A stretch of DNA of 64,000 nt from Novosphingobium sp. NDB2Meth1 (GCF_900117425.1 NZ_FPEH01000011.1:1-64000); one strand, 5' to 3'; counted from the stretch's first letter, positions 45,175 through 54,475 are shown. Notes: generated by a model not told the origin, from the letters alone. Numbers and translations: made by a program.

Positions 45175-46116
45175 TCATTCTTCGGCGCTCGCCTGATATG
45201 CCGCCGGGTTAACGCCGAAACGCGTGGTAAAGGCACGCGAAAAACTGCTTGGGCTCGCATAGCCCACGCCGCGCGCGACTTGCTCGACGGATGCGCGGCT
45301 ACGCAGCAACCGGTCTGCCGCAGCGAGCAAGCGCAGTTCGCGCAGCACTGTGGCGGGAGGGTGTCCGAACGACGCCTGGAACCGCTTAATGAAGGCCGAC
45401 CGACTTAAGCATGCCAGCTGCGCCAGGGACATCACACTGTGTGCCGCACCGGGCTCATGCACCATGGCGCTGAAGGCACGCATCACCTGCTCATCGCTAA
45501 CCAGATCAAGCGCACCAAGCCAACTCTGCTGTTCGGCGAGCCCGCGGCGCAACAGTATCACCAAAACCTGGCGCAGCATCGCTGCGGCCATAGTCCGGCC
45601 GCCCGTGTTGTTCCCACTGAGTTCGGTGCGGATCAATGGCATCAGACTGCCGACACTATCTTTGCCGGAATGCTCCACCACCGGTGCATCAAGCGCACCG
45701 AATAAGTCGCGATCGCCAGCCTGTATTGCACGGAAATGGCCGCAGACGATCTTCAGCGCTGGCTCGTCACTTCCTGCCTGCCAGCGCTTCAGTGTGGGTT
45801 GTCCAAGGTCGATGGTTACCGCGACCACACCTCCACAACCTGTCCGTGCCTCTGGAGTAGACCGCGCCTGGATGCGGTAAGGGGTGTCCCGCGGGGTAAC
45901 AAGCAGCGTTTCCGGGCCGAAGGGAACAGGCGCGCCCGACCCTAACACCAGTTCACCTTCGCCATGCAACACATAGTGAAGACCTGATGCCGGGGTGGCT
46001 GAAAAGGCCAACGCCCAAGCGGGGGCAATGAAGCATTCGGAAAAAGCGATCGGCTCGACACGCAGTTGATCGAACAGCGCATCAAGGTCGATTCGCGACA
46101 AGAGACGTTTGGACAA
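45175..46116 (-). CDS. AraC family regulator with cupin sensor (first)
   Basis: A 313-residue protein with an N-terminal cupin-type sensor (GLHYVLHGEGELVLGSGAPVPFGPETLLVTPRDTPYRI, about 45-82). The C-terminal double HTH is VMSLAQLACLSRSAFIKRFQASFGHPPATVLRELRLLAAADRLLRSRASVEQVARGVGYASPSSFSRAFTTRFGVNPAAYQ (about 225-308). It is divergent from the cytochrome P460 gene, about 100 bp away, which is the likely target. The same AraC architecture recurs at 48145 and 55207. Confidence 0.9.
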   Translation of the reverse strand: MSKRLLSRIDLDALFDQLRVEPIAFSECFIAPAWALAFSATPASGLHYVLHGEGELVLGSGAPVPFGPETLLVTPRDTPYRIQARSTPEARTGCGGVVAVTIDLGQPTLKRWQAGSDEPALKIVCGHFRAIQAGDRDLFGALDAPVVEHSGKDSVGSLMPLIRTELSGNNTGGRTMAAAMLRQVLVILLRRGLAEQQSWLGALDLVSDEQVMRAFSAMVHEPGAAHSVMSLAQLACLSRSAFIKRFQASFGHPPATVLRELRLLAAADRLLRSRASVEQVARGVGYASPSSFSRAFTTRFGVNPAAYQASAEE

Positions 46117-46217
46117 GAGAAAGAGCCCTTCTGCACAAATATTTGATCTACATGGCTTTCATCATGAAGAGACAAGCATTGCGTTAGCGAATGCCTACGT
46201 CAACAGGGAGATATCTC

Positions 46218-46775
46218 ATGCACATTCCGAAGGGTTCGCTGCTGTTTGCAGCCTCGGCGCTTTTGTTGGCCGGGTGTAGCGAGGCGACCGAAACGAGAGC
46301 GGAAAATAGCGGCGCTGACGCCGCAGGCACCTTGCGCGTACCTGCCGATTATCGTGATACCTATCAATATCTCGGCACTTGGGCTGTGGCGGCCGATGGC
46401 ACACCCGGATCAAAGGAGATGCATATCGTCTATGCCTCGCCCGGTGCTGCAGCCGGGCATCGCGCTACCGGCACGTTCGCGGACGGCACGACGCTAGTAA
46501 AAGAGGTGTTCGAGGCGACGACGGGACCAATGACAACGGGCACTGTCAGCCATACGAAAGCCTTGAAAGGCTGGTTCGTTATGGTGAAGGACAGCAAGAA
46601 CAGCCATCCCGACAACAAGTTGTGGGGCGACGGCTGGGGCTGGGCATGGTTTGATCAGGGCGCCCCGACCAAGACGAAATCGACCGATTACAAGACCGAT
46701 TGTCTGACTTGCCACTTGCCAGCCAATGCGACTGACTCGATTTATGTCGATGGCTATCCGGTGCTCAAGAAATAA
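46218..46775 (+). CDS. Cytochrome P460 family lipoprotein
   Basis: A 185-residue protein from ATG 46218 (GGGAGAT upstream). It has a lipoprotein signal (SLLFAASALLLAGCSE, lipobox LAGC) and so is probably periplasmic and anchored. The P460-like fold is indicated by DYRDTYQYLGTWAV, ATTGPMTTG, KGWFVMVKDSKNSHPDNKLWGDGWGWAWF and the heme motif CLTCH near the C-terminus. P460 cytochromes oxidise hydroxylamine or related nitrogen compounds, but many homologues have other redox roles. The lysine that crosslinks heme in true P460 cannot be assigned here. 46776-47062 has no gene. Confidence 0.85.
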   Translation: MHIPKGSLLFAASALLLAGCSEATETRAENSGADAAGTLRVPADYRDTYQYLGTWAVAADGTPGSKEMHIVYASPGAAAGHRATGTFADGTTLVKEVFEATTGPMTTGTVSHTKALKGWFVMVKDSKNSHPDNKLWGDGWGWAWFDQGAPTKTKSTDYKTDCLTCHLPANATDSIYVDGYPVLKK

Positions 46776-47062
46776 GCGGAGCGGTGCCTCTGTTGGGATC
46801 CGCACACCGCCTCGCCTTGCGACAAGCGGGCCCGCTTTCACGGGCTCAACGCTGTTGGCTGATTCTGCAAAGGTCAGAATAGTGAGGAATTGAGTTCCGT
46901 ACCCGTAATTTTTCTGCCGACTAAATCATGGCGCTGAGGGCGTTGGGCTATGGCTCAGGTCGTGGAGCGCCAAACTCCAGACGTGGCAAACCCTGCATGC
47001 CGTGATCGGGGCATGCAGGGTGGCATTGTTGATAACAACTCTTGTGTCCTTGATAGACGTGC

Positions 47063-47434
47063 TCAGGCAGCGGCGTTCTTTCGGCCTGATTGGTTGGCTC
47101 GCGAGGTACAGGTAACCACCGCGATCACGCCAGCTGCCATAACCGGGTAGTAGATCGAAGCCAGAGCGGTGAAGCCAAGCAAGAATGGCGCGGCAATGAA
47201 GGCTACTCCTGCGGCAAGATCGAGCAACAAGTGTGCATCGAACGACACCAGCTTGACCGCACCGAATGCATAGTCAGTGAGCAGGCTGTAGGCAATCAAG
47301 CCCGCCCCACCGGCAACAGAGAGCCAAAGCTCAATACCCTCAAAGCCGAGCAGGAATGGCAGCGCAATAAGGGCGGCAGCGGCGACATAGTCAAGCACGC
47401 CATGCAGCGCAGGGGTAAGGAATTGCAGTTTCAT
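47063..47434 (-). CDS. SPW repeat membrane protein
   Basis: A 123-residue protein with four membrane helices: LHGVLDYVAAAALIALPFLLGF, LSVAGGAGLIAYSLLTDY, LLLDLAAGVAFIAAPFLLGF and IYYPVMAAGVIAVVT. The paired H-x-x-x-D / H-x-x-L-D pattern and the repeated 'APFLLGF' resemble the SPW family of short membrane proteins. Function unknown. It lies downstream of the AhpD-like gene on the same strand with 70 bp between, so they may share a transcript. Confidence 0.75.
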   Translation of the reverse strand: MKLQFLTPALHGVLDYVAAAALIALPFLLGFEGIELWLSVAGGAGLIAYSLLTDYAFGAVKLVSFDAHLLLDLAAGVAFIAAPFLLGFTALASIYYPVMAAGVIAVVTCTSRANQSGRKNAAA

Positions 47435-47503
47435 GGCAAGGGTTCCCTATGGAAGTGGTTGAGGAGCGGGCCGATGTCCTGCACCGGCCCGCACGCATTA
47501 TGA

Positions 47504-48049
47504 TCAGGCCGCAACCGCCACATCGACGACCGGGAAATCGATCTTGGTCTGGGCGACGTTGTTCATGAAGTTGGTCAGAACATTGTGCGCGACGTTACCG
47601 ACGATTTCGACGATGCGGGCGTCGTCGAGGCCAGCAAGGCGGGCTGCTGACAGATCGCTGTCGGTCACGTGACCGCGTGTTTCAACGATGCGCAAGGCAA
47701 GCGTCGCGATCGCATCGTCGAGGGGATCTTGGCCCTTGCCCAGACGGGCGGCGCGGATAGCCTCTGGCGAAAGGCCGGCACCTTTCCCGAGCAGCGTGTG
47801 CGCCGACAGACAATAGTGGCAGCTGTTGTACTGGGCGACGGCAAGCGCAACGATTTCGCGCTGTGCAGCGGTCAGCACACCACTTCCCAGTGCATCTGCG
47901 AAGGCGAGGTTGCCATTCAACACGGCAGGAGCATGAGCGAAGGTCGCAAAAAGGTTCGGGACCATGCCAATCTTCGCCTTAACAGCGCCGAGGGTGGCCT
48001 GGACGCCGGTGTCGGCAGTGGCGAGTTCTACGGGGTTGATGCGGGGCAT
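47504..48049 (-). CDS. Carboxymuconolactone decarboxylase/AhpD family protein
   Basis: A 181-residue protein with the CMD/AhpD domain: MVPNLFATFAHAPAVLNGNLAFADALGSGVLTAAQREIVALAVAQYNSCHYCLSAHT. The redox-active cysteines are in CHYC (about residues 78-81) with the conserved histidine two later. The C-terminal NVAHNVLTNFMNNVAQTKIDFP is typical of the peroxidase-related branch. It probably reduces peroxides or similar oxidants. It is divergent from the AraC gene at 48145 (95 bp), which likely controls it. A related broken copy is interrupted by IS66 at 54489-55020. Confidence 0.88.
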   Translation of the reverse strand: MPRINPVELATADTGVQATLGAVKAKIGMVPNLFATFAHAPAVLNGNLAFADALGSGVLTAAQREIVALAVAQYNSCHYCLSAHTLLGKGAGLSPEAIRAARLGKGQDPLDDAIATLALRIVETRGHVTDSDLSAARLAGLDDARIVEIVGNVAHNVLTNFMNNVAQTKIDFPVVDVAVAA

Positions 48050-48144
48050 TTGCGTTTCCTCTGTTGGTCAGTGCGGGCTTGCACAACGCCTCTATCGGCT
48101 GTTATCGGTGCAGATTGGTGCCAACTTCATTGCAGATCGTTCAC

Positions 48145-48957
48145 ATGGACATCTTTGCCGCTCTCTTTGCCCACACTGCCCCGAGCGCCCGGACATTCTT
48201 TACCGGCAACTTGTGTACGACCGCGCAATTTGCCGATTGCGGCTACCTCCACCTTCTCAAGAGCGGCGCGTTGACGCTGAGCCGATCTGGCGAGGCCGAT
48301 CTCATTCTGAACGAACCAACGCTGCTCTTCTTCCCGCGCGGACAGGCGCATCGGTTCACTGGCGCTGCGGAAGGCGGGGCTGATCTGGTCTGCGCGAAGG
48401 TCGATCTGGGCGGCGATAATGGCAACCCGATTGGCGAAGGACTGCCCGACCTTGTCATCCTGCCGCTGGCCGAGAACCCGACGCTGGGGCCCGCCTGCGA
48501 TCTTCTGCTTGTCGAAGGATTTGGCGACAATAATGGGCGTCAGGCCGCCATCGACCATTTGTTCGACTATCTCTTGATCCTGGTAGTGCGTCATGTTGTC
48601 GCCAGTGGCCTGGTGAATGATGGTGTGCTGGGCGGCCTTGCCGATCCGCGATTGGCCAAGGCGCTGACGGCGATGCACGAACAGCCAAGGCATTCGTGGA
48701 CTCTTGATGATCTGGCAGAGGTGGCCGGCATGTCGCGCACCCGTTTTGCCACGCATTTTCGCGCCTGCGTTGGGCGGACGCCGATCGACTATCTGACCCG
48801 GTGGCGAATGACGATTGCGCGTGACCTTCTTGCCGCAGGCAAGCCGGTCAAGACCGTGGCCGACAGCGTCGGATATGATAGTGCCGCAGCCTTCTCACGG
48901 GTGTTCGCTCGCGTCACGGGCGAAGCACCGCGCCAAGTGAAGCAGAGATTAAGGTAA
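48145..48957 (+). CDS. AraC family regulator with cupin sensor (second)
   Basis: A 270-residue protein from ATG 48145 (MDIFAALFAHTAPSARTFFTGNLC). It has an N-terminal cupin-like sensor (LLKSGALTLSRSGEADLILNEPTLLFFPRGQAHRF). The C-terminal AraC HTH pair is WTLDDLAEVAGMSRTRFATHFRACVGRTPIDYLTRWRMTIARDLLAAGKPVKTVADSVGYDSAAAFSRVFARVTGEAP. The frame is open to 48064, but that would run through the divergent promoter region. Probable regulator of the adjacent AhpD/SPW genes. 48958-49605 has no convincing gene. Confidence 0.9.
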   Translation: MDIFAALFAHTAPSARTFFTGNLCTTAQFADCGYLHLLKSGALTLSRSGEADLILNEPTLLFFPRGQAHRFTGAAEGGADLVCAKVDLGGDNGNPIGEGLPDLVILPLAENPTLGPACDLLLVEGFGDNNGRQAAIDHLFDYLLILVVRHVVASGLVNDGVLGGLADPRLAKALTAMHEQPRHSWTLDDLAEVAGMSRTRFATHFRACVGRTPIDYLTRWRMTIARDLLAAGKPVKTVADSVGYDSAAAFSRVFARVTGEAPRQVKQRLR

Positions 48958-49605
48958 CATGATCAGTTGGTAGACATGGATGCGGCAGTGAACGCGTGAC
49001 CGCCTGGACATGGATCGCGCGGCGGCATGGCTGAATGCTGGGCTAGGATGCAAGCTGCGGTACCCAACACCAGCATTGCGCGCGCGTTCGATTGAGCGAG
49101 CACCTTCCGCCTTGGCCGATCAGTATCGCTGATAGGACCGCATGCCGGAAAGACGGATCGAACTAGGACATAAATGGGGATCATTGGATATGGCGCTCAG
49201 ACGGGACGGAGGCGCGTTATGACCCCGAATGGTGCATCGCTGGGCTCGAAAACATTGCTGTGCGTCCCAATCAGGGCACATTGCACTGTGTGTTGACGCC
49301 GTGAACCTAGCCAACCGGCTTTGCCAAATCCAACTCAACAGCCGGTACCTGCTCCATCGTCACCTTCCTGTCTGACTTATTCGCAGAAGATCCCGCAAAG
49401 TGGAGACCCCTCCACCACATTAAATGCGCCCTTTTCCGACCGCTTGTCACTTGCCCATTGGCGGTCGCCTCACTTTGAAAGCCACGGCAACTATGGACGG
49501 TAGACACGACTGCATTGGTATGACCTGTTCGATAGCCTCGCGGACGCGGCACCCTGCTGGAAATGAACCCGTCGCCCGACAGCAAACCTGTTTGATCGCC
49601 TGCTA

Positions 49606-49791
49606 TCACCGCCGACACACCGGAATGATGCAGCCGTCTTGGTCAACCCAGCGCCAATAACACCGATCCCAGTCATCGCCACTAATTGGAACGACCCGCC
49701 AGCCCAGCCCTTCCGCATGGGTAGCCCAGCACCGAACCGAGAAGCCCTCGTTCGCCAAATTGCCCCACGAGGGGATCCAAGCGCCTACCAA
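49606..49791 (-). pseudogene. Decayed copy of the small toxin-like gene at 56907-57140
   Basis: Within this frame, ATHAEGLGWRVVPISGDDWDRCYWRWVDQDGCIIPV matches AVAHAETLGWRVVPISGHAWGRLYCAWADRDGCMVSV of the intact gene. It then stops where the intact gene continues with WSTPRN. The N-terminal HPNKEIEA part is not in this frame. A second frame nearby repeats part of the pattern. So this is a remnant, probably of an earlier related insertion. Confidence 0.6.
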
Positions 49792-49823
49792 TGGCCTGGC
49801 GGTCGCCTAAAACACTGACAAGC

Positions 49824-50420
49824 CTACTCGTGTGGGGCAGTGCCTATTCGCATTCCAATTGCATCGCGCAACATTGGCAGAACATTGTGCTCGAACCATG
49901 GGTTGCGTTTCATCCAGCCCATACTACGCCAGGATGGATGCGGAAGCGGAAAGTAGTGCGGCAGGTACTCGTGAAATTTACCAACACGTTCAGTCAGCGA
50001 TTGTTTTTTGTCCTCGACCAAGTAGCGCTGGTGTGCATAGCTTCCAACGAGCAGCGTCAATCGCGCGGGTGGAAGCACGGCCATGACGCGATCATGCCAC
50101 ATTGGTGCACATTCGAGGCGCGGCGGCAAATCGCCACTGCTCCCGGTGCCGGGATAGCAAAAGCCCATCGGCACAAGTGCGACCTGCGCCGGATCGTAAA
50201 AAATATCGGGCGTCAGCCCCGTCCACTCGCGCAGCCGCTCGCCGCTTGCGTCATCCCAGGCAGTGCCGCTCTCATGGACCCGCGCGCCGGGCGCCTGACC
50301 GATGATGACAATTGTTGAGGTTGCGCTGAACTGAACGATCGGGCGCGGTCCGGCTGGCAGATGCTCAGCGCACAGGGTGCACGCTCGAATGTCTTCCAGC
50401 AAGCAGTCTGACGATCTCAT
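49824..50420 (-). CDS. Uracil-DNA glycosylase family protein
   Basis: A 198-residue protein from ATG 50420 (MRSSDCLLEDIRACTLC); an ATG at 50474 would overlap the cytochrome gene. UDG-superfamily motifs are IIGQAPGARVHESGTAWDDASGERLREWTGL (motif 1, about 37-67) and LPHPSWRS (motif 2, about 156-163). The early CxxC (CTLC) suggests an iron-sulphur type, although the usual C-terminal cysteines are not seen. It might remove uracil or act on other damaged bases. It starts 13 bp after the cytochrome c stop, as the last gene of the minus-strand redox operon. Confidence 0.85.
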   Translation of the reverse strand: MRSSDCLLEDIRACTLCAEHLPAGPRPIVQFSATSTIVIIGQAPGARVHESGTAWDDASGERLREWTGLTPDIFYDPAQVALVPMGFCYPGTGSSGDLPPRLECAPMWHDRVMAVLPPARLTLLVGSYAHQRYLVEDKKQSLTERVGKFHEYLPHYFPLPHPSWRSMGWMKRNPWFEHNVLPMLRDAIGMRIGTAPHE

Positions 50421-50433
50421 AACAGGCGTCCCG

Positions 50434-50847
50434 CTACCTCCGGTCCACGGACGAGTTTGCGGCAAGATAAGCAATAATGTCGCGCCGTTGCGCGGCGTCG
50501 GAGACAGTCGAAAACATTTTCGAGCCTGGCGCCATTTTTTGGGGTCCCTGCAGCCATAAATCGATCCGCGCCGGCGTCCAAACGCCGGTCAATTTCTTGA
50601 GTGCCGGAGAATAAGCATAGCCTGGTGCCGTTGCGATCCGACGTCCAATGAGACCGCGGTGCGCCGGGCCGATACGGTTTGCCTCGATGGAATGGCATCC
50701 GCCACATTTTGCTCGATAAAGCGCCTGGCCATTTGCGAGATTGCCCACCGCTTGCGCCGGCGCGGCGGTGGGGGCAAACACCAGTCCGGCCCCGGCCAGG
50801 ATCGCGCAAACCGCGACCCCGGCCTCGATGCGTTTGCGACTTGCCAT
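50434..50847 (-). CDS. Class I c-type cytochrome
   Basis: A 137-residue protein from ATG 50847 (MASRKRIEAG). It has a signal peptide (to about residue 32, APAQA), the heme-binding motif CGGCH (about 48-52), GPAHRGLIGRRIATAPGYAYSPALKK, and the distal methionine in GSKMFSTV. This is the mono-heme, cytochrome c-550/c2-like layout. It is periplasmic. It starts essentially at the ferritin-like stop and precedes the UDG. It could take electrons from the neighbouring redox proteins, but its partner is not known. Confidence 0.9.
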   Translation of the reverse strand: MASRKRIEAGVAVCAILAGAGLVFAPTAAPAQAVGNLANGQALYRAKCGGCHSIEANRIGPAHRGLIGRRIATAPGYAYSPALKKLTGVWTPARIDLWLQGPQKMAPGSKMFSTVSDAAQRRDIIAYLAANSSVDRR

Positions 50848-50848
50848 A

Positions 50849-51442
50849 TCAGCCGAACAGATACGCAGATTTGGGCATCGCGCCGCCCGCCGCGTTGTTG
50901 AGAATGGCCCAGTGAACCGCTTCGTCTGTGCTAAGTTGCGCGAAGAGATGTGCCAGCTTGTGGTCCTGCAACGCAGCGATCTGGCCGACATAGGCGTTCG
51001 TCGCGCCCTGTTCGAGGCCGGCAGCAAACTTAATGACATCGCCTTCTGACTTGAGCGCGCCGATGTTAAGTGCCGAAATATACTCGGCATCGGTCTTGGG
51101 TTCGACAGGCTTTGCACCAGCCGTCGCGATCAGCTTGGCAAGTGAATCGCGGTGCCCCTCGTGATGGCCGAGGAAAACCAACGCAACGTCGAGCACGCCT
51201 TTGCTGAGCAGCCCGCTTCCGCCGGCAATGCGATACGCAGCGATACCTTCATGTTCAAGTGCAAGAGCACCCTGCATCACGCCGACATCTGAGCTGACGG
51301 TATCGCCGCGGCGCGCTATCTTGCGTGGCGCGGCCAGCAACGGTGCGTTAAGGGTGGCGAGCCCAAACCCAGCCGCGGCAATTCCAGCTGAACGGAACAG
51401 GGCACGGCGGGACTGGATGGCAACTTCATTTTCATTGGACAT
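50849..51442 (-). CDS. Ferritin-like domain protein (exported)
   Basis: A 197-residue protein with a twin-arginine-like signal (SRRALFRSAGIAAAGFGLATLNAPLLAAP, about 11-39). The ferritin-like four-helix domain contains ALALEHEGIAAYRIAGG, FLGHHEGHRDSLAKLI, GLEQGATNAYVGQIAALQDHKLAHLFAQLSTDEAVHW. The E/H residues in these helices fit a di-metal site. Such proteins occur in stress-induced clusters. It is located between the NTF2-like and cytochrome c genes. Confidence 0.82.
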   Translation of the reverse strand: MSNENEVAIQSRRALFRSAGIAAAGFGLATLNAPLLAAPRKIARRGDTVSSDVGVMQGALALEHEGIAAYRIAGGSGLLSKGVLDVALVFLGHHEGHRDSLAKLIATAGAKPVEPKTDAEYISALNIGALKSEGDVIKFAAGLEQGATNAYVGQIAALQDHKLAHLFAQLSTDEAVHWAILNNAAGGAMPKSAYLFG

Positions 51443-51529
51443 GAGATTTCCCTCTGTTGGAGTAGTAAATTACCCGCGCGCTGTGCGCCGGGATTCAAGT
51501 CGAAACGGAGCCAATCGGGTCGCCCGAGA

Positions 51530-51886
51530 TCAGGCCTGGGTGTAGTATTTTTCTGAGACGATCTTGCCGTCCCGCCAGGTGCGCACGAGCGTTTCGTGCC
51601 AGATGATCGGGCTGCCATCACCGGCCGTCATCTTGAACGTCCATTCGCTCGCCGAGAAATTGTCCCCGACGGCCTGGCCGTGCAACGTCGCGCTTTCGAA
51701 GCTCTTCAGGCTCGCGAAAAAGCCTTCAAGATGTGCGCGCTCTGCAGCCTTCGAAGTGCGGCTTGCGCCATCGGGTTCGATGAATACGCAATTGTCGGCA
51801 TAGTACTGGTCGATCGACTCAAGGATTCTGCCCTGAGCGGTGAGCGCGTTTGATGCGCTTTCGGCAGCTTCTATTGGATTGGTCAT
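51530..51886 (-). CDS. NTF2-like (SnoaL) family protein
   Basis: A 118-residue protein from ATG 51886 (MTNPIEAAESASNALTAQGRILESIDQYYADNCVFIEPDGASRTSKAAERAHLEGFF). The helix-strand pattern and the later ASEWTFKMTAGDGSPIIWHETLVRTWRDGKIVSEKYYT match the SnoaL/NTF2 cone fold. Its enzymatic role, if any, cannot be predicted. It is in line with the AhpD-like pseudogene upstream, from which the IS66 insertion now separates it. Confidence 0.82.
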   Translation of the reverse strand: MTNPIEAAESASNALTAQGRILESIDQYYADNCVFIEPDGASRTSKAAERAHLEGFFASLKSFESATLHGQAVGDNFSASEWTFKMTAGDGSPIIWHETLVRTWRDGKIVSEKYYTQA

Positions 51887-52081
51887 TGGCTTTTCCTTCG
51901 GATTGAATGTGATTGAAGACCGAGTTGGGCCGGTTCGCTGGGGGCGGCGAACCGGCCCGTTCGGGTCGCCTAAACAAACAAGGCGCTCCGCGAACGGTAA
52001 GCGGAGCCCTGACCCCACCTTGCGGTTGTAGGAAGCAGCGCCGAGTCTTTGTGTTCTGACGGACTGGGGCGCGCTGCTACT

Positions 52082-52531
52082 ATGATAATCTCGGGTGATG
52101 ATCCTGTGAGCAAGGGCGCGCAGCGATTTGAGGTTTTCACGGGTGCTGGCAAGCGGCGGGACTGGCCACCCGAGGTGAAGGCCTCGATCGTTGCCGAGTG
52201 CTACGCTGGTGAAGGTGTCAGCGCCGTCGCGCGTCGGCACGGACTGGCTCCGTCGCAAGTTTACGCTTGGCGGCGGGATCTGCGGAAGCAGTTCGAGGCT
52301 GAGGGCCTCATTCCAGCAACGCGACGGTCGGAAGCGCCTGTCTTTGTGCCTGCCGTGATCGATGCGGTTGATGCAGCTGATCCGGCTCCCACACGTCGTT
52401 CGCGGCGCCGACGGCGAACGAGCACGGCAGCCGTCGAGTTGAAGATCGATGGAGTGGCGGTGAAGATTGGCCGTGACGCCGATGCGAGCCTGATTGCTGC
52501 GGTGATCGAAGCGCTCCGGGCAACGCGATGA
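52082..52531 (+). CDS. tnpA: IS66 TnpA (accessory protein, HTH)
   Basis: A 149-residue protein from ATG 52082. A transposase-8-like HTH is visible: RRDWPPEVKASIVAECYAGEGVSAVARRHGLAPSQVYAWRRDLRKQ (about 25-70). The C-terminal region has a basic linker (RRSRRRRR). It helps IS66 transposition by binding the ends. It overlaps tnpB by 4 bp (ATGA), the usual IS66 arrangement. Confidence 0.9.
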   Translation: MIISGDDPVSKGAQRFEVFTGAGKRRDWPPEVKASIVAECYAGEGVSAVARRHGLAPSQVYAWRRDLRKQFEAEGLIPATRRSEAPVFVPAVIDAVDAADPAPTRRSRRRRRTSTAAVELKIDGVAVKIGRDADASLIAAVIEALRATR

Positions 52532-52884
52532 TCGGACCTGGTGCCGGTGCGAGAGTGATGGTCGCCACGCGCCCGGTGGATTTCCGCAAAGGCCCCGACG
52601 CGCTCGCCGCGCTGGTCGGCAAGGAGTACGGCGGCGATCCCTACTCTGGCGTGATCTACGTGTTCCGGGCGAAGCGGGCGGACCGGGTCAAGCTGGTGTG
52701 GTGGGATGGCACTGGCCTCTGCCTGATGGCCAAGAAGCTCGAGCAAGGAGGCTTTCGCTGGCCGGGGGTCCAGGACGGTGTGATGCGCCTGACGGCCGCT
52801 CAACTCGCCGCCTTGCTGGAGGGGCTGGACTGGCGCCGGGTGCACGGCGGGCGCCGTCCGATCGCGCCACAGATTGCCGGTTGA
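52528..52884 (+). CDS. tnpB: IS66 TnpB (Orf2-like protein)
   Basis: A 118-residue protein, with MVATRPVDFRKGPDALAALVGKEYGGDPYSGVIYVFRAKRADRVKLVWWDGTGLCLMAKKLEQGGFRWP, the signature of the IS66 Orf2 family. Required for IS66 transposition with TnpA and TnpC. It overlaps tnpA and ends 31 bp before tnpC. Confidence 0.95.
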   Translation: MIGPGAGARVMVATRPVDFRKGPDALAALVGKEYGGDPYSGVIYVFRAKRADRVKLVWWDGTGLCLMAKKLEQGGFRWPGVQDGVMRLTAAQLAALLEGLDWRRVHGGRRPIAPQIAG

Positions 52885-52915
52885 CGGGGCGTACTTCGGC
52901 TGATTCACTCTCGTC

Positions 52916-54475
52916 ATGCTCATCGATGCGGACCTTCCCGAGGACGTCGAAGCGCTCCGTGCGTTCGCGCTGGAACAGGTCCGCTTGGTGGCAGCCGAAC
53001 GTGCCGCTGCCGCAGATTTGGTACTCGCTAAGGGCGAGGCCGATGCGGAGATCGAGCGGCTCCAGTCGATCATCGATGCGTTCATGCGTCACCGGTTCGG
53101 CGCGCGGTCCGAGCAACTGGATCCCGACCAGCTCCAGCTCGGCCTGGAAGATGTAGAGACGGCACTTGGTAAGGCCCGCGCAGCCCGTGAAGCAGCAGTC
53201 AGCAAGGCCGGTGGCGAGCGAACGCGCAAGGCCAACCGCGGCTCGCTGCCTGCTCACCTGGAGCGGATCGAGCAGGTCGTCGACGTTGAGGATAAGGCCT
53301 GCCCCTGCTGTGGCGGCGCACTCCACCAGATCGGTGAGGACGTGGCCGAGCGCCTCGACGTGGTGCCGACCGCCTTCCGCGTGCTGGTCACGCGCCGCCC
53401 GCGCTATGGCTGCCGCTCGTGCGAGGGCGCGATCGTTCAGGCACCGGCCCCGGCGCGGATCGTCGACGGCGGCATCCCCACCGAGGCGCTGATCGCGCAG
53501 GTCCTGGTCGCCAAGTACGCCGATCACCTGCCGCTGTACCGTCAGGCCCAGATCTACGCGCGGCAGGGCATCCAGCTCGACCGCTCAACCTTGGCGGACT
53601 GGGTCGGCCGGACAGCCTGGTACCTACGCCCCTTGCGGGATCACATTCTCGAACGATTGCGACGATCGGAGCGGTTGTTTGCCGACGAGACCACCGCACC
53701 GGTGCTCGATCCAGGGCGCGGGCGGACCAAGACCGGTCAGCTATGGGCTTACGCCCGTGATGACCGACCATGGGGCGGCGGCGATCCACCGATGGTGGCC
53801 TATGTCTATGCCGCCGATCGTAAAGGCGAACGCGCTGAGGCGCATCTTGGTGACTTCGCCGGCATCCTGCAGGTTGATGGCTATGGCGGCTACACCGCGC
53901 TCGCCAAGCGGCGGCAGCAGATCCAGCTCGCCTTCTGCTGGTCACACGTGCGCAGGAAGTTCTACGAGCTGGCGGACAAGTCGCCGGTTGCGACCGAGGT
54001 GCTGCGCCGGATCGCTATGCTCTACGCGATCGAGGACGAGGTTCGCGGCACCTCCGCGGAGCAGCGCCGCGCCGTGCGCGCCGAACGAGCCCGCGTCATC
54101 GCCGATGACCTGCACGTCTACCTCGAGGCACGCCTCCGGCAGGTCAGTGCCAAGAGCAAGCTTGCTGATGCCATCCGCTACGCGCTGACCCGCTGGGGCG
54201 GTCTGTCGATGTTCCTCGACGACGGCCGCGTCGAGCTGGATTCCAACACCGTCGAGCGGTCGATCCGGCCGCTGGCCCTCAATCGCAAGAATGCGCTCTT
54301 CGCAGGCTCTGACGAGGGCGGCGACAACTGGGCGGTGATCGCCACGCTCATCGAGAACTGCAAGATCTCGGGCATCAACCCGCACGCCTGGTTGGCGGAA
54401 ACCCTCACCAAGCTGGCTGCGGGTCACCCAGCGAACGCCGTCGGTGAGCTCATGCCGTGGACCGCCGTGGCCTGA
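52916..54475 (+). CDS. tnpC: IS66 TnpC transposase
   Basis: A 519-residue DDE transposase. An N-terminal coiled-coil/leucine zipper region is followed by the IS66 zinc finger CPCCGGALHQIGEDV (about 124-138) and catalytic domain segments. These are YADHLPLYRQAQIYARQGIQLDRSTLADWVG, LFADETTAPVLDPGRGRTKTGQLWAYARDDRPWGG, LQVDGYGGYTAL and LDSNTVERSIRPLALNRKNALFAGSDEGGDNWAVIATLIENCK. All catalytic regions are present, so the element may be active. Confidence 0.95.
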   Translation: MLIDADLPEDVEALRAFALEQVRLVAAERAAAADLVLAKGEADAEIERLQSIIDAFMRHRFGARSEQLDPDQLQLGLEDVETALGKARAAREAAVSKAGGERTRKANRGSLPAHLERIEQVVDVEDKACPCCGGALHQIGEDVAERLDVVPTAFRVLVTRRPRYGCRSCEGAIVQAPAPARIVDGGIPTEALIAQVLVAKYADHLPLYRQAQIYARQGIQLDRSTLADWVGRTAWYLRPLRDHILERLRRSERLFADETTAPVLDPGRGRTKTGQLWAYARDDRPWGGGDPPMVAYVYAADRKGERAEAHLGDFAGILQVDGYGGYTALAKRRQQIQLAFCWSHVRRKFYELADKSPVATEVLRRIAMLYAIEDEVRGTSAEQRRAVRAERARVIADDLHVYLEARLRQVSAKSKLADAIRYALTRWGGLSMFLDDGRVELDSNTVERSIRPLALNRKNALFAGSDEGGDNWAVIATLIENCKISGINPHAWLAETLTKLAAGHPANAVGELMPWTAVA

